Shown here: positions 1 to 11,805 of the stretch, one piece after another
Numbering within the stretch: position 1 is the stretch's first letter
How the letters are laid out: every line of letters starts with the position of its first letter
Assembly (NCBI RefSeq): GCF_003589595.1
Contig: NW_020653855.1
Span: forward strand, 3,130,336-3,194,335
Length of the DNA: 64,000 nucleotides
Reading direction: 5' to 3'
Source: Hyposmocoma kahamanoa
Taxonomy: Eukaryota; Arthropoda; Insecta; Lepidoptera; Cosmopterigidae
Notes under the pieces: model-generated
What the model was told of the DNA's origin: nothing
Seen by the model: only the letters and a program-made list of their open reading frames with translations
Databases searched by the model: none
Translations under genes and position numbers: made by a program

Positions 1-429
1 TATAACCGTGTCAATTTCAGGGGTTACAATGATTCACTATGTAACACATTTTCAAGTATGTTATACCCCTGAATACAAATCCTGATGGATCCACTTGTGT
101 TATGCAATGGAACCATGAGTATTTCAAAATCTTACTGGACCCACTAATGGAATCAAGCAGTGGTTCCTAACAGTCCTAAAGGAACCTGCTTTTGTAGCTG
201 TCATTTTGTACGACATAAAACACACTTTGGCAAGTATTGCCGTTAAAACCATTTTCTATCAATTATACTGTCACAATTTTATTGTGGCAAAATAATTTGA
301 TTGAATCAAACCGTTTAAATGGCAACACTGAGCCGGAAATAATGGTAACGATAAGTAATAACGCACACATTCATGGCCTCTCACAAGGGAAATGCTGTAT
401 CGCGCATGCCATCAACATTCACATAGAGA
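1..429. other. No gene recognised
   Basis: AT-rich intergenic sequence. Short open frames here are not supported by splice signals, domains or composition. Confidence 0.6.
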
Positions 430-535
430 AATAAATGTAGGCCATACAAATATTTCTCTCGGCGCGGGAATCGAACTCGAGACTTCTGTGTGGCAGACCA
501 GTATGGCAACTGTTCGGCCTCACAGGCAGTAAAAT
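430..535 (-). repeat. tRNA-derived SINE, family A
   Basis: On the minus strand this has a tRNA-like head with a B-box (GTTCGATTCCC) followed by the family signature AAATATTTGTATGGCCTAC and a TTTATTTCTCT tail. Three further copies lie at 15345-15512 (minus), 22528-22625 (plus) and 59440-59640 (plus). The head is too diverged to be a working tRNA. Confidence 0.75.
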
Positions 536-1993
536 TTTAGTGATGCACGGAATGAACGGAATGAAACATGAACGGACGTGTCATAATCAATGGTTGGAAA
601 AAGGTGTTCCACGTACATATATATGTGTATAGATATAGCTACAAAGAGCGACATAGAGTTGTTAAAACTACAACTTCATAACCATACACAACTTATAACC
701 ACCAAATATTAATTATAATTACTTTTTCGAAGTCCGGATTTCCGGAAATGCTTTTATTGCATATCGTAAGACAAAACTAGTGGTCTAGGAAGTCGAAGAC
801 GAATTTGAAAGTAATTCTAATGGTGCCATGTAAAAAATGCAGTAGATGACTGCAGTCTCATCGAAATGGTTCCAGACAGGACGCGCCCCACTACTGCTAA
901 CCTATTCGTCCGCGCGCCTCAACAGTCGCGAAAGTTGTAAACTTCCGATAAAATTTGCGGAAGCAGAAACGGAAATAAATGTCAAAAAGCGTGCGGATTT
1001 TGCGCAGTTCCGCGAAACCAGAGGAAGAGGTCTGTTGCATCACTAGTAAGGGTATATGGATCAAGACTTATAGAAAACGATAAAAAAAAACAAGAAACAA
1101 TCATCTGTCATTTACCTGTCTGCCCCTTTCCCAAAGTCTTCTCCAATCTAAACGGCCCGACATACTGGTAGGCCTCAGTGGCCGTCGTCGTTCCCCCACT
1201 CTCCATCTTCAGTCACTCCGCATCGGTTCACCAAAACCAATACGGGGTCATAGCCTCCGCGTGAACCCCGTACGTGACCCCGTACTCTGATACATTGTTT
1301 TTGAAAGTTCCATATTTTTTATGGACGGTCCATGGTTTACTATCTAGGAGGTTTTAGTTTTTAACTGTTTGGGAATTAAATATTTTTGGTTTGGTAAGTA
1401 AAAGTGCGTTATTTTTAAAACCGACTGAATGTATTAATATATTTTTTCTTTATTTAAAAAGAAATAGCTTTATTTAAAAAGAATTATTTAAAAATAAAAC
1501 TCAAGTTTAATTTTGGTGTGTTATTGCTGAAAATCTTAACCCATATGTCGCCAGTGTAAGTAAAAAACGTATTTTCAATGAAATGTAAATCAAGGTGAAA
1601 GTGTAAACAGTCAATAAGTTGATAAATGGTAAATATGAACTTAATGGTACCACACCATTAGTGGAACTGATGAAATTAAAAATAAACTAAGAAGTGATTG
1701 TAAATAACAATAATAGGTAAAAAATTGATTATATATTCATTGGAAAGAAACGGGAAGGGAGTATTTCCTTTTTCTTTTTATATTTTTAAAAATTGTTCCT
1801 ACCATTGGCATAATAAAACCACATCTGACCGTAAGTCAAAAATGCTTTTATCATTATGAAAGTCATATAAATAATGCCAACTATACGAAATAAATTAAAT
1901 GTATATGTGAAATGTTATTACTCTCCATAATTTGTGCATAAATTTATATTAATAATTATATATATACATATATATTAATATTTATTTTGGAAC
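536..1993. other. No gene recognised
   Basis: Intergenic. A GC-richer patch at about 840-1050 gives a short open frame with no recognisable protein features; 1300-1990 is very AT-rich. Confidence 0.55.
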
Positions 1994-1995
1994 GG

Positions 1996-2440
1996 TTAGT
2001 GTGCGTTCCCATCATATCGTGACGACAGATAGTCGTGCAGTTTAAAATATCATACCATGTATATTTAAATGAAGTTGTTGACCACTTTTTGACGTAACGA
2101 CGACAGACTGTCAAGACAATGGGAAGAGCTAGAACGACAGTCGTCCGATGGTAAATAAAACGTTAAGATAAAAATGTGACGACATATAATCGCAGCTACT
2201 ATTGTCGTCACGTTTTATTTATCGTTGTCTCATATCTGCAAACGACAAGGCGGCTGCCGTGAAACGGTAAATTGTCATCACGATCCAGTGGGAACAGCTA
2301 GGTAATACTGTAATACTATAATATAGAGTAGGTAAAGCACTTGTGTTATGGAAATCGGAAACAACGACGGTACCAAGGTATAACTGTTGTTCAACTATAA
2401 GAAAAGTCCACGACACAGTCATGACACGTAGTCGTGATAT
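1996..2440. mobile_element. Possible degenerate TIR element (MITE)
   Basis: Imperfect inverted ends are visible (GTTCCCATCATATCGTGACG near 2000 against GTCGTGATATGGGAAC near 2435). An inner hairpin with GTGACGACA and TGTCGTCAC lies at about 2176-2214. No transposase is encoded and the duplication is unclear, so the boundaries are approximate. Confidence 0.35.
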
Positions 2441-3439
2441 GGGAACAGACTAGACGCGACAGTCACCGGGAATGCGCCCTGACACGCTCCATGATCACAG
2501 GTTAACTGGACAGCGGCAGATGACAGCTTTAAGAGCAGACATATCTCTGTCTACCCTCTTCCGCTGTCGATTGACTACATTCATCTCGACGTTTGAGTGT
2601 TACTACAGTCGCTCACTTTTTTCCGACCAAATTTCGTTCCGTTCCGAAATATCGGAAAAATAAAAAAAACTCATACCGTGGTAAGAAACCTGTAATTAGT
2701 GAAAATAATTTTTATATCTCTCTCACTGAAAAGTTGTCATTTTCCAGATGAGGCCTTATTATCAAAGGGTGCGGATCAATTTCGGAATCAGTGAAGTATA
2801 ATATGGTAATAATAATGTGAAAAGTTTGTTTCCTGATAGCGAAGAAACAAAGCGGAGGATTTATTTAGCAGCACTCACGTTGGTTACTACATGGCCAAGC
2901 ATACCTTGCCCTAAGTCAATAATTGGGTACATTCGTCACAGTTTCAAAATGTCCAAAAATCTACTATACTCGCACCGAGTTGAAGCCAAAAAGTGTATTA
3001 TACTTTGGAAGCTTGCCAAACCAAGCGTTTTAATGTTTTCGCGAACTATAACACCGCATTAGTGAACCTAAAGTGCTTAACAAATTGGATGACGTAGTCT
3101 GGATGGGTAATTTCACTTGAGTAGCACTTCCCGTGTAGTAAAATTTATTAGGCGAAATTTGGACGACGAATGTAACTACTCATGTTTTGATTTTGAAAGA
3201 AAAACATGGTAAGAGAGAACATATTATTATCCTAATTTCGGTGCGGGTTACCAACGCGACACTCCAATGAGAATTAGATAATTTGATTTCAAATATCAAC
3301 CAGACGTTCGTAACTAAACTCTTGGCATTTACAAATTGAAACCAAAAGAATTAAGAAGTGTTACTTAAAAAGAGTGTCGAACCCAGATTATTGTGAAGTA
3401 AGTATATGTCCAGCAACTAAACATTTTTTGAAATATTTT
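2441..3439. other. No gene recognised
   Basis: Intergenic sequence with several short unsupported open frames; no domain, splice pattern or repeat copy recognised. Confidence 0.55.
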
Positions 3440-3560
3440 TTTTTGTAATCATATTTTTTCAGGACAAACCGATGTTTCGGGCCATTTACAGGTCCCATGG
3501 TCACAAACTGACTGAAATCAATGCGTAACAATCACGAAAAGCTAAGAATTTGATTTTTAT
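3440..3560 (-). mobile_element. Penelope-like element terminal fragment
   Basis: The minus strand carries the same terminal block found at 10860-11190, 23345-23460 and 54998-56025: a run ending GTGACCATGGGACCTG, then a GGCCCGAAAC-type segment and GGTTTGT. The link to Penelope comes from the 55-kb copies, where this block lies downstream of a Penelope C-terminal coding segment. Confidence 0.6.
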
Positions 3561-4374
3561 TTGATTGATATTTTGTTTGAGCCCCGGCGTTAAACACTTA
3601 CCGGTTAAACCATCAGGCCTTAATGGATAACCTCGTAAAAAAATTAGAATTAACAATACCTAGTACAACTTATTTCTTGTAGAGGAATACCGTCTACCGT
3701 GTATTGACACAATGCTACCAATTTCTAGGCGCAAATAATCAACTCAAAGAATTATACAAATAAAAATAAAATTCACAATGCAATGGATCTTTTAAAAAAC
3801 TATTTTCTAATTGTAATAATCATTGCGAAGCGATTGTAAAAGAATTGGACAGGTATAAACGCGATTTTAGCTCGGAAAACAAAATTTCATTTCCTATGAG
3901 TAAAATATATGCTAAAACATAGATTTTTCTTTTAAACTAGTATTTTACGCAAATCTTATCAAATCATTCGCTGAACCTAAAGAGATTTTAAAAGTCTATG
4001 CATTTCACTCTGAAACCTTGAAACCAGATTTATTTCGTAAATGTACCTACATTCCCATCAGGTGGACAGAGTGATATTACAAATGTGGACATAAGTATCT
4101 ATGTAAACATTAAAGCCATCCCGTCTAGAAATAGATTGTCAATACTGTCGCAGCCATCTACAACGTGGGCATTGTTAGCGCTTAACAACTGTAGTGACAT
4201 TTTCAGGTCGTTTTTACGGAAAAACAATGGAAAATTGCTTCGAAAAAAAATTGTATTTAGTTGCTATAGAGGTTTGCTGTACTTGTAGAAGTACGTACAC
4301 TGGAGGAAAAACAAATGGGACAGTATGATAATTTGAGTTGGAAACATTGTTCACATTTGTAATGTTGTATTGCA
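3561..4374. other. No gene recognised
   Basis: AT-rich intergenic sequence; the two overlapping short frames at 4085-4432 have no recognisable features. Confidence 0.5.
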
Positions 4375-4790
4375 GATTTAGTAGCAGTGCCAGCTCCTTG
4401 TGAAAGTGTTCCTCGAGACTAGTACTGCACACCTAGTTCTGCCACCGGTTCTGAACTAACAGTTTGACTGCATGTCTGCAGTTAATGCGTGAAGTTGTTA
4501 ACCGAGACCTTGACTGCATGAAGTTGATAACATGATAAGTTGACGGCATGATGTCGAAACCGTCTTCATGCATTCGAGATCGACTTCATGTAGTTAGTGC
4601 GTGAAGTCATTATCAAGTTCACGCAGTCGTGGTCTCAGCTGCAATTTGTTAGCAGCTTTAGGGTGCTGGTGAAACTATAGGCACATGAGTCTTGTCAACC
4701 ATGCCTCAGGGTAACAGACACTGTGGCAAAGGTCTTTGCGACTTAAAGCTCAGAGTGACACTGTAATTGTTACGAGTAGGCGTATCACTT
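4375..4790 (+). repeat. Repeat family U copy, interrupted
   Basis: Starts with the family 5' block (AGCTCCTTGTGAAAGTGTTC) and resumes at about 4655 with AGGGTGCTGGTGAAACTATA. Between them lies about 210 bp of another repeat rich in AACTTCATGCAGT-like words, which also occurs alone at 36838-37035. The interruption therefore looks like an insertion into family U. Confidence 0.7.
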
Positions 4791-5554
4791 GATATGATGA
4801 AAAAAGGAATTGCTAACGTGAGCAAACATACTGTATAAAACCCTATGCAGGTGGACAAGGCTTTTTCTAAGGATTACAACTCTCCTTCTTTCTTTTCCAG
4901 CATTGCACCATTGCGTAACAAACTTAATGTATTCCTCCTCCTTAATCCTCGTAGCTTACGCTACGTGGGGATTTGCGGGAAAAGTTTCATTAATCTAGAC
5001 CAATCACGATACTAGGTGGCTTAATGTACCTTAATACCATGGTGCGGATTGCATTTGCAACTAGGTAAACAAATGAATCGTACAAGGACGGGTTCACATC
5101 TGATTTGTATGGACGGCCTTAGTTTGTTAAACGTATCCGGATCCAGATACGTGTACCGCTATTTAAACTACGAAATTCAATTTCCTTCACGACTGGAAAC
5201 TAAGTGAAATTAATTGCAGGAATCCTTTAATAAATGCTGAATTTGACTATTCAAAAAATAGAACACAAGGAGTAAGAGCAAATAATATATTAATAGTTTA
5301 CCCTTTTGTGTGGCCCTTTTATGAACAATCCAAAAAGTTATTCGGACACGTAAGTCGATCTCAGTCAGGGTGAAAACTACACCAAACTAGGCATCGTAAA
5401 ACTGGTATCCGTTTCCAGTTTTGAATATAATCAAGCAATTCAGTTAAGAAATGTTTAAATCTTGAATTTACGTATTTTCCTTAGCGGCGATGTGGGGAAG
5501 GCCTGGATCCTACCAGATTCTATTTTTTTTATTATACCAAGTGTCGGAATGAAC
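4791..5554. other. No gene recognised
   Basis: Intergenic AT-rich sequence with no recognisable repeat or coding signal. Confidence 0.5.
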
Positions 5555-6018
5555 AAATCGTGTGCCTGGTGGTAAGCGACACGCCTCGCCCTAACAGTTG
5601 CAGTGCCATTAAGAGCTTTAAATTACAAAGACTTGAGGGGCACTGTAACTGTGCCTGTCACCTTGAGACATAAGTTGATAGTCTCATGTGCCTGTAATTT
5701 CACCAGCACCCGACCCTTCTAATATTACTGCTTAGCGTCAGAAATAGGTAAGGTAAAAAAAAATCCTGATGTAGTGGTCGTATCTGGAAGGGTACTTTTA
5801 ACCATCCGGATTTTTTGTAATATATCACTTCTCATCCTCGTCGCCAATTTGATAATTAAAGAATTCACTTTATAGTATAGAAAACGTTGTATTGCGAATG
5901 AACCTGAGACTGGCAAGTCTGCAAGCTGACAAGGCTTTAATTTCACCAACACCCTTACCCTTCGAAACTGGTGGCAGTAGTTCCTGGCCGAGGTCTTTCA
6001 CAAGGAGCTCTACTATTA
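5555..6018 (-). repeat. Repeat family U copy, split
   Basis: Two minus-strand pieces of family U (5556-5757 and 5930-6018) are separated by unrelated sequence. The pieces carry the family's 3' block (CTGGTGGTAAGCGACACGCC as read on the plus strand) and 5' block (CACAAGGAGCTCTACT). Confidence 0.65.
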
Positions 6019-7794
6019 TTTTGATAAACTACCTATGTGTATTCTAACTTATATAATGTTCCTATAACTACACTGAATGTTTGATCTAAGGTAAAGGATC
6101 TTCTATTACAGAATGACGGCTACATCGAGAAGATTACCCAGCATATACATAAACAATTTGGGTAAAACGATCTTTCTCTATTATTCTTTATCTAATTTAC
6201 GTGGATAGACGTAACTCGATCAATTCTCATCGGTGATTTGAGATACCATCTGCCAGTTGTTTGATAAGCTTTAGAAATGCGGCTATTTCAATTTAAGGAC
6301 CGAAATAACTATTAGATGACAATATGGTCACAATCCAGGTATTTCGTGTGGTTACCTGGAATTTGTGATATCTATTTTTGTTCACTTAGTTATTTAAAAC
6401 AATTCTGCATCTTTTCTTTTTGCTTATAGTTCAATTCTATGAGTAATTTTTGGGATTAGTCTTTACATTTCTTACAGGATTCTAGGAAGAAATGCCTTCG
6501 TGAATACTTAAAGTTTTTCAGTTGAAAAATCGTATTTGTTATACATGTAATTGATTCAAATGAACAAATTAAAGAATTGAGGAGTATACATTTTGAATTC
6601 ATGACAAACTTGTAAAGATTTTGTGAAAAAAATCATGGTAAACATAATGAAAGGTTGGAAAGCGTGTAGGTCAAAGTGAGCATTGCTACAACGCAATCGA
6701 TAATTCAACTGCCGCTATAGTGCATCCAAAATGATTATAGGTAAACTTATTTTATGAAATTATATACATTTTTATGAAAATTTATGAAAAAAATATTCTT
6801 ATTTACAACTGCGATGGGCCAAATATGGCGACGACAGCGAAATTGGAAATTTGATTTTATTATTTACACCACAGGCGTTCGATGGGTTAAGATTTGTTTT
6901 AAGTTTAGAATTGTATTATTTTCTATTCAGCTTTTTTAAAATTTTTGTTACGGATATTGAGGCTAAGGAATGTTATTTCAATGACATTAAAAAATATTAT
7001 AATTTGGTGGAATATTATAGCGTGGGAAGTTAAAAATAATGCACTTAGGTTTCAAATAATTTAAAAATCACTATATCTAATAATAAACACTATCTGCATA
7101 CACAGCTCGTTTGCACGTCACAGAAAAATCGATATAACACGGTATTATCATTACACCAGTTACACACAAATAAACAATGTATTTTCACACACTAAGACAC
7201 TTAATAATTTTTGAAACATTTTCCCTTTAGGTTTTTTATACAAAATTGTATTGTTACATAATATTTTAGTTAGGTAAAAATGTTTTTTCGCGATACCATA
7301 CGCGCGTGGGTTCGGGCGTCCTCGACAAACTTCGGGGTAGTTCGGTTAGGGGAGCATCGTGAGTCATTAGCCTCGGAGGGTTGGTTTTGCGTTCCGTTCC
7401 ACGCATACAACCAAGGGTGAGATTCGAATTGAAAATATTTTTTCGAATCGCGTTGTGATCAGAGCCTCTCTGATGTCGATGGCCACAACTATGGGACAGG
7501 CAAAGCGGTCGGCTGTAACGCGTAGCATGAGATTGATGCTGCCGCGGACACGACTCAGCTTCGGGCTTATAATATAACCATAATAATATTGTTTAAAAAA
7601 ATATTATATTACATATTTTCGAGGTTTATTGTATTTCTTATTTCTTTTATTGTAAAATATATGTATATATTCTCTTCTATCTACCATTACGTAATCCAAG
7701 ATTAATGCACACGCATAAAACCCACTTCAGTTTGCGGACGAAAATTTATTACCTGTACAATTAAAAAACGGGGAGAACTTCCTATTCTACCCAC
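6019..7794. other. No gene recognised
   Basis: 6019-7280 is AT-rich with nothing recognised. 7290-7570 is a GC-richer, CpG-containing block (CGCGATACCATACGCGCGTG near 7290); it could be a promoter or first exon but no splice or coding pattern settles this. Confidence 0.4.
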
Positions 7795-8295
7795 GCCATC
7801 GGGTTAGGGTGAGTACAGATGAATGTAATTTTGTGAGTTGTGAGTTGCGTTATTTGAGTTGTGTCATTGACGCTGCATTCGGTTTCATAATATATAAAAG
7901 TCAGGTTTGTGCCACACGACGACGGAAAATAAGTCGTCTGGCGACTCACGCAAGTAATTACAACTGAATTTCAGTCGCACCGTGCGACGAGCTGGTGCGG
8001 GTGGAGGTAGGTGTGAGATAAGTGTTCACTTTGGTATTGAATGCGCGTGAGTAGACACATTTCTTGCTCCATTACACTATGAAACAAACACCCAGTGGCG
8101 TAGCGTGGGGGGTGCAGAGCAATGGGGCGGCGGCGTGCGCGACCGAGCACTAACGTCTTCTTCTTGTTTGCCGCTTCTCTACACTATGGCTATTCTCATT
8201 TTTGAAGCTGCGTGTGCTGAGGTGGAACTAGTCTCTCAGATTCTTCAACCACGAGGTTTTCCTCCTGCCACGACTACGCTTTCCGTGTATTTTGA

Positions 8296-8535
8296 CGGCC
8301 TCTGTAGTCGAGTGGCTTGCATACCGGTTTTCATGGTGTCGCCATCTCTGAGGACCCGGGTTCGATCCCCGGCCGGTCATTGTTGAAAACTGACTTTTCT
8401 ACATTGTCTCGGGTCTGGATGTTTGTGGTAACGTCGTTGTTTTCGATTACCATTACACAAGTGCTTTAGCCAACTTACTTTGGGATCAGAGCAACATATG
8501 TATTGTTGTCTAATATTTATTATTATTATTTATTT
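8296..8535 (+). repeat. tRNA-derived SINE, family C
   Basis: tRNA-like head with A-box-like GTAGTCGAGTGG and a B-box in CCCGGGTTCGATCCCCGG, a body, then an A/T-rich ATTATTATTATTTA tail. A related diverged copy lies at 11503-11790. Position inside a larger TIR element argues against a functional tRNA gene. Confidence 0.6.
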
Positions 8536-8628
8536 TCCCTGCATTATTAGTTGAAGAATCCGGTATCTCTTGCTCTTCATTACATAGCCAAAATTCGGCA
8601 GCTTCCTTTCCTTTCCAGTTCTGAGTAT

Positions 8629-8850
8629 TTACAACTTTTTTCCCATTTCACGAAGAACCTCAACATTGGTGACCTTTTGTACTCTCGATATGCCAAGCAT
8701 ACGTCTGTACAGCCACATCTCAAAGGACTCCAGTTTTGAGCATAACGCTGGAGTCAAGGTCCAACACTCCACACTAAACAACAAGATACTGAAGACATAA
8801 CAGCGGACCAAACGCGGCAATGCGGAGTTTAGGATTGAATCTTCTACAAT
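8629..8850 (-). mobile_element. LINE fragment, reverse transcriptase C-terminal region
   Basis: The minus strand encodes about 63 residues of the post-RT region typical of RTE-type endonuclease/reverse-transcriptase proteins, with the hallmark stretch FEMWLYRRMLGIS. No RT catalytic motif remains. It is a short, dead 3'-proximal fragment. Confidence 0.65.
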
Positions 8851-9439
8851 ACAAAATCTTTTTCATTTTCATGAAGGATTATTCTATTCCAGTGTTCATT
8901 TACGTAGCTACCCAGGTATCACTAGTAATTTTTTTTTTTTTACTTAAAATTCGAAAATAAATTCGACTATTTGAGAAAACGACATCTTGAACAATACAAA
9001 GATGGCGACGGCAGGCGAACATAAAAACATAGTTGATCCGAGCCTGCTCGTTCGAACTAGTTTTGTAATAATGAAAATAGAAGGGGCAACATATTTAAGG
9101 CTGGTCCCGAGCGGATAAATCAACGCACTGCAAACTCCGTATAAACGTTAAAAAGCAACTGAATAAATAAGTTTGTCTGGCGCCCCAACCGAATTTCAGT
9201 CGAAAGCAAATGTAAAAAACGCGACTCACAAGTCACAAAATTACGCTCGTCTGTCCTAACTCTAAGGGTTGTTTGTAGAATTGTACCTACCTATAGAATC
9301 AGAAGATCCTGATAACTTTAGTTTTTAACACCCGACGCAAAACGAAGGAAGTAATAAGTTTGAAGCCATTTGTCTGTGCGTCTGTGTGTTTGCTATGGCG
9401 TCGTACCTCATAAACGGACGGACTATTTATCTGATGCCA

Positions 9440-9492
9440 AATGACGAACAAGTCGTGCACCTGGTGGTAAGCGACACGACTGTCCATAACAG
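9440..9492 (-). repeat. Repeat family U terminal fragment
   Basis: Short minus-strand piece of the family 3' block (GTGCACCTGGTGGTAAGCGA as read on plus). It stops at the 13-bp repeat that bounds the next insertion. Confidence 0.6.
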
Positions 9493-10265
9493 TTTGTTCC
9501 TATCAACCTACCCGAGAGATAGGGAGCTTCGGGGAGGCTACGGGTTCCCCGGTAAGACGGCGGACGTTCGAGCCGAGCCCGCCGCCAGTGATATGGCTTC
9601 ACGGGCGTTTCTAGCGGACCCGTTGTTGGGTATGGGCTCGCCGGGGTTTGTGGTTACCTGCAGGGATGAACACGTTCGACTGCCCCGGTAGTATGTGACC
9701 AGGGTGTTCGTCTTGAGCGCAGCTATCGCACCTTAGTAGCAGTCTAGACGAGGGCCTAACAGCGAGTAAACGTGTGGGGCACGTGAGTCGCCCTTTAAGT
9801 CGTTAGCTATGTCCGGACATTGTCGCAAAATACTGCTTCTCCGGCACTAGCCCGGAGAGCTAGTAGAGGATGAGCTAGACATCCTTCGGTCCCTCCAGTC
9901 GCGTAAGAATTTGGGAACTGGAGAGACGAAGTGAGCGTGCCTTGCAGCTCCGCCACCATGAGGAGATTTGTAGTCGACGGCTCAGCGGTGGCAAACGTTA
10001 GTTGTGCAATGCGCAACAGGATGTGAGCGTGCCTATAGCTCCGGTACCTATCTGGAGGGAGGGAGGGAGGGAGGGTGCTGTATGTGCACTCGAGGCGGCT
10101 CACTTATAGCACTAAGCCTTTCGAGAACTGGATGAAGTCCGTGCAAACGGGCTGATCTGGGGTCAGGAACTTGATGATCCGCGCGCGGGTCTTGGTACCC
10201 TTCCCGCATGACCAAGAGGTTGATAGGGAGCACTATAAATAAAACCTATGTAGAAAGATGTGGGG
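9493..10265. mobile_element. GC-rich insertion flanked by 13-bp direct repeats
   Basis: A 773-bp block much richer in GC than its surroundings sits between identical copies of CTGTCCATAACAG (9480-9492 and 10266-10278). The length of the duplication and an AATAAA near the right end suggest a 5'-truncated LINE put in by target-primed reverse transcription, but there is no poly(A) and no recognisable protein. It contains a (GGGA)n run at 10052-10075. Confidence 0.55.
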
Positions 10266-10544
10266 CTGTCCATAACAGGCTTAACAAAATTAATTCAATT
10301 CAAAAAAATCTAATTTATTAAATATAATTGGCAAGGAATGTCTATTTGTTCTTTTACCATAACTGTCGTTTATTTTTGGACATACATATATATTTTCACG
10401 GGTGCGCCTAGTATCATACTTGTTTGTTACGTTAATTTTAAATTCAGTTTTATAATAGTTTTCAATAGCGGCCATATATTGAACTATTGTATAAGTGTGA
10501 AATTTAATTTTAAATTTACAGTGAGTTAGCTATTCAGTGAAGAA

Positions 10545-10795
10545 AACATTGTCATGACGCCTGCATGTCGCAGAAGGTTCACAATCCGCGAAGAATGTGT
10601 GAAGTCTCCAACCTGCATTAGACCAGTGTGGCTGGCTAATTTACCTGAACCCTCACCTGAGAGCAGACCCGTGCACGGCAGTGGGACGTATAAATGGGTT
10701 GATGATGGTGATGAAGGGCCCAATCTGCATTACACCTTTCAAGGAGACCCGCGCCCTGCAGTGGGACGTTTAGTGGGATAACCATGACGATGAAA
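10545..10795 (+). mobile_element. RTE-type LINE 3' tail, partly duplicated
   Basis: Carries the 3'-end signature CCGTGCACGGCAGTGGGACG followed by GGTTGATGATGGTGATGA, with a second shorter match (CGCCCTGCAGTGGGACG) directly after. A related tail lies at 56345-56570. No coding capacity remains. Confidence 0.65.
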
Positions 10796-10859
10796 GAAAT
10801 TACAACCGCATAATCTCTGTAACGGTTTAATTACATTGTTATAATAAATAACTCGTTCA

Positions 10860-11190
10860 ACATTTGTAAACATGGACAATAAAGTTCTTAGGTTTTCGCG
10901 ATTGTTACACATAGGAAATGAAACTATTTTTAAGCGTAAATTGGAATGCTTTCTTTGTAAAATTAAAAATTTAATTAATAACTATTGTAACTATAGTGAA
11001 AAAATAGGGTGGTTTGCATTAATATTAGACATAACTGGTTGAAGACTGTACCACCTCAGTCGATCGTGACCATGGGACCTGTAAAGGGCCCGAAACGTCG
11101 GTTTGTTTGAAAAAAAAAAATATACGCGAATTAAATACGGAAATATAGTTTTATTTCCTATGGACAATAAATTTTGTTTCAAATATTGTA
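10860..11190 (+). mobile_element. Penelope-like terminal repeat copy
   Basis: Begins with an inverted copy of the element's outer end (CTTAGGTTTTCGCGATTGTT, then AGGAAATGAAAC) and continues in plus orientation to GGGCCCGAAACGTCGGTTTG and a purine run, ending ATTTCCTATGG. The inverted-plus-direct arrangement resembles the rearranged pseudo-LTR ends known from Penelope elements. The sequence matches the right arm at 55567-56025. Confidence 0.65.
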
Positions 11191-11502
11191 CAAATATTGT
11201 ACAACCCGTTGATTTTCATTAGAAGAATGGAATATTTCTAACGAAAATCTATTGGTAGGTACTTTTATTTATTTTAAAAATACGTACAAAGCAGCAAACT
11301 TTTTCAAAAACATCCGAAATTAGCAATTGTAATCCATTTTATTCTTATGTTAATAGAGTAAAGTTCAAGAGCTGTAATTTATGTTTTATTAATTAACTTG
11401 ACGTTTGACTTCAGGGATGGACAACATTTTTTAATAAAATTACATGGTCTTAAAATAACTTCAAAATATGAACTGTCCGTCTGAAATTTTTTAAGGGAAA
11501 CC
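11191..11502. other. No gene recognised
   Basis: AT-rich intergenic sequence; nothing recognised. Confidence 0.5.
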
Positions 11503-11790
11503 TTTTAACGTTCGGTACGGTCTGCACTGTGGACGCTAGACGACGAAGTCCCGGGTTCGATTTCCGGTTGAACCGATTTGGGGGATAAACTTTTCTAAAT
11601 GGGTTCTGGTCGGGATGTTCCGGTTAGTGTCCCAGAGCAAATTCGTTTTTCTGGCACTCATAGTGCAGGTTCTACAAGACTAAAATTGATGTCGTTTCGA
11701 GTAATCCTGATGACCCGGGTCCATCGTGACCCATGTGTAATGTGATCAGATGATGCGTTCATATGTTCGATGCTTTAGCTAAAAAAGTTA
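11503..11790 (+). repeat. tRNA-derived SINE, family C (diverged)
   Basis: A B-box in CCCGGGTTCGATTTCCGG is followed by a body that resembles the 8296-8535 copy only loosely. The A-box region is degraded. Confidence 0.45.
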
Positions 11791-11805
11791 TCCACTTTGT
11801 AGTAA

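Larger units (their letters stand above)
7795..9268. mobile_element. TIR-bounded element with nested SINE and LINE debris
   Basis: Inverted ends of about 45 bp match imperfectly: the left has GTAATTTTGTGAGTTGTGAG near 7830 and the right has the complement of GTAATTTTGTGACTTGTGAG near 9235. Secondary matches lie just inside (GAATTTCAGTCG at both ends). The interior holds a SINE at 8296-8535 and an RTE-type fragment at 8629-8850. No transposase or clear target duplication seen. Confidence 0.45.

Noticed and set aside
846..1046. 66-codon frame in a GC-richer patch
   Set aside because: No domain, no splice partner, no repeat homology.
8105..8386. 93-codon plus frame
   Set aside because: Runs into a SINE head and has no protein features.
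9386..10103. Open frames of about 100 codons in the GC-rich insertion
   Set aside because: High GC content lowers stop-codon frequency; the frames cross the insertion boundary and show no recognisable motif.
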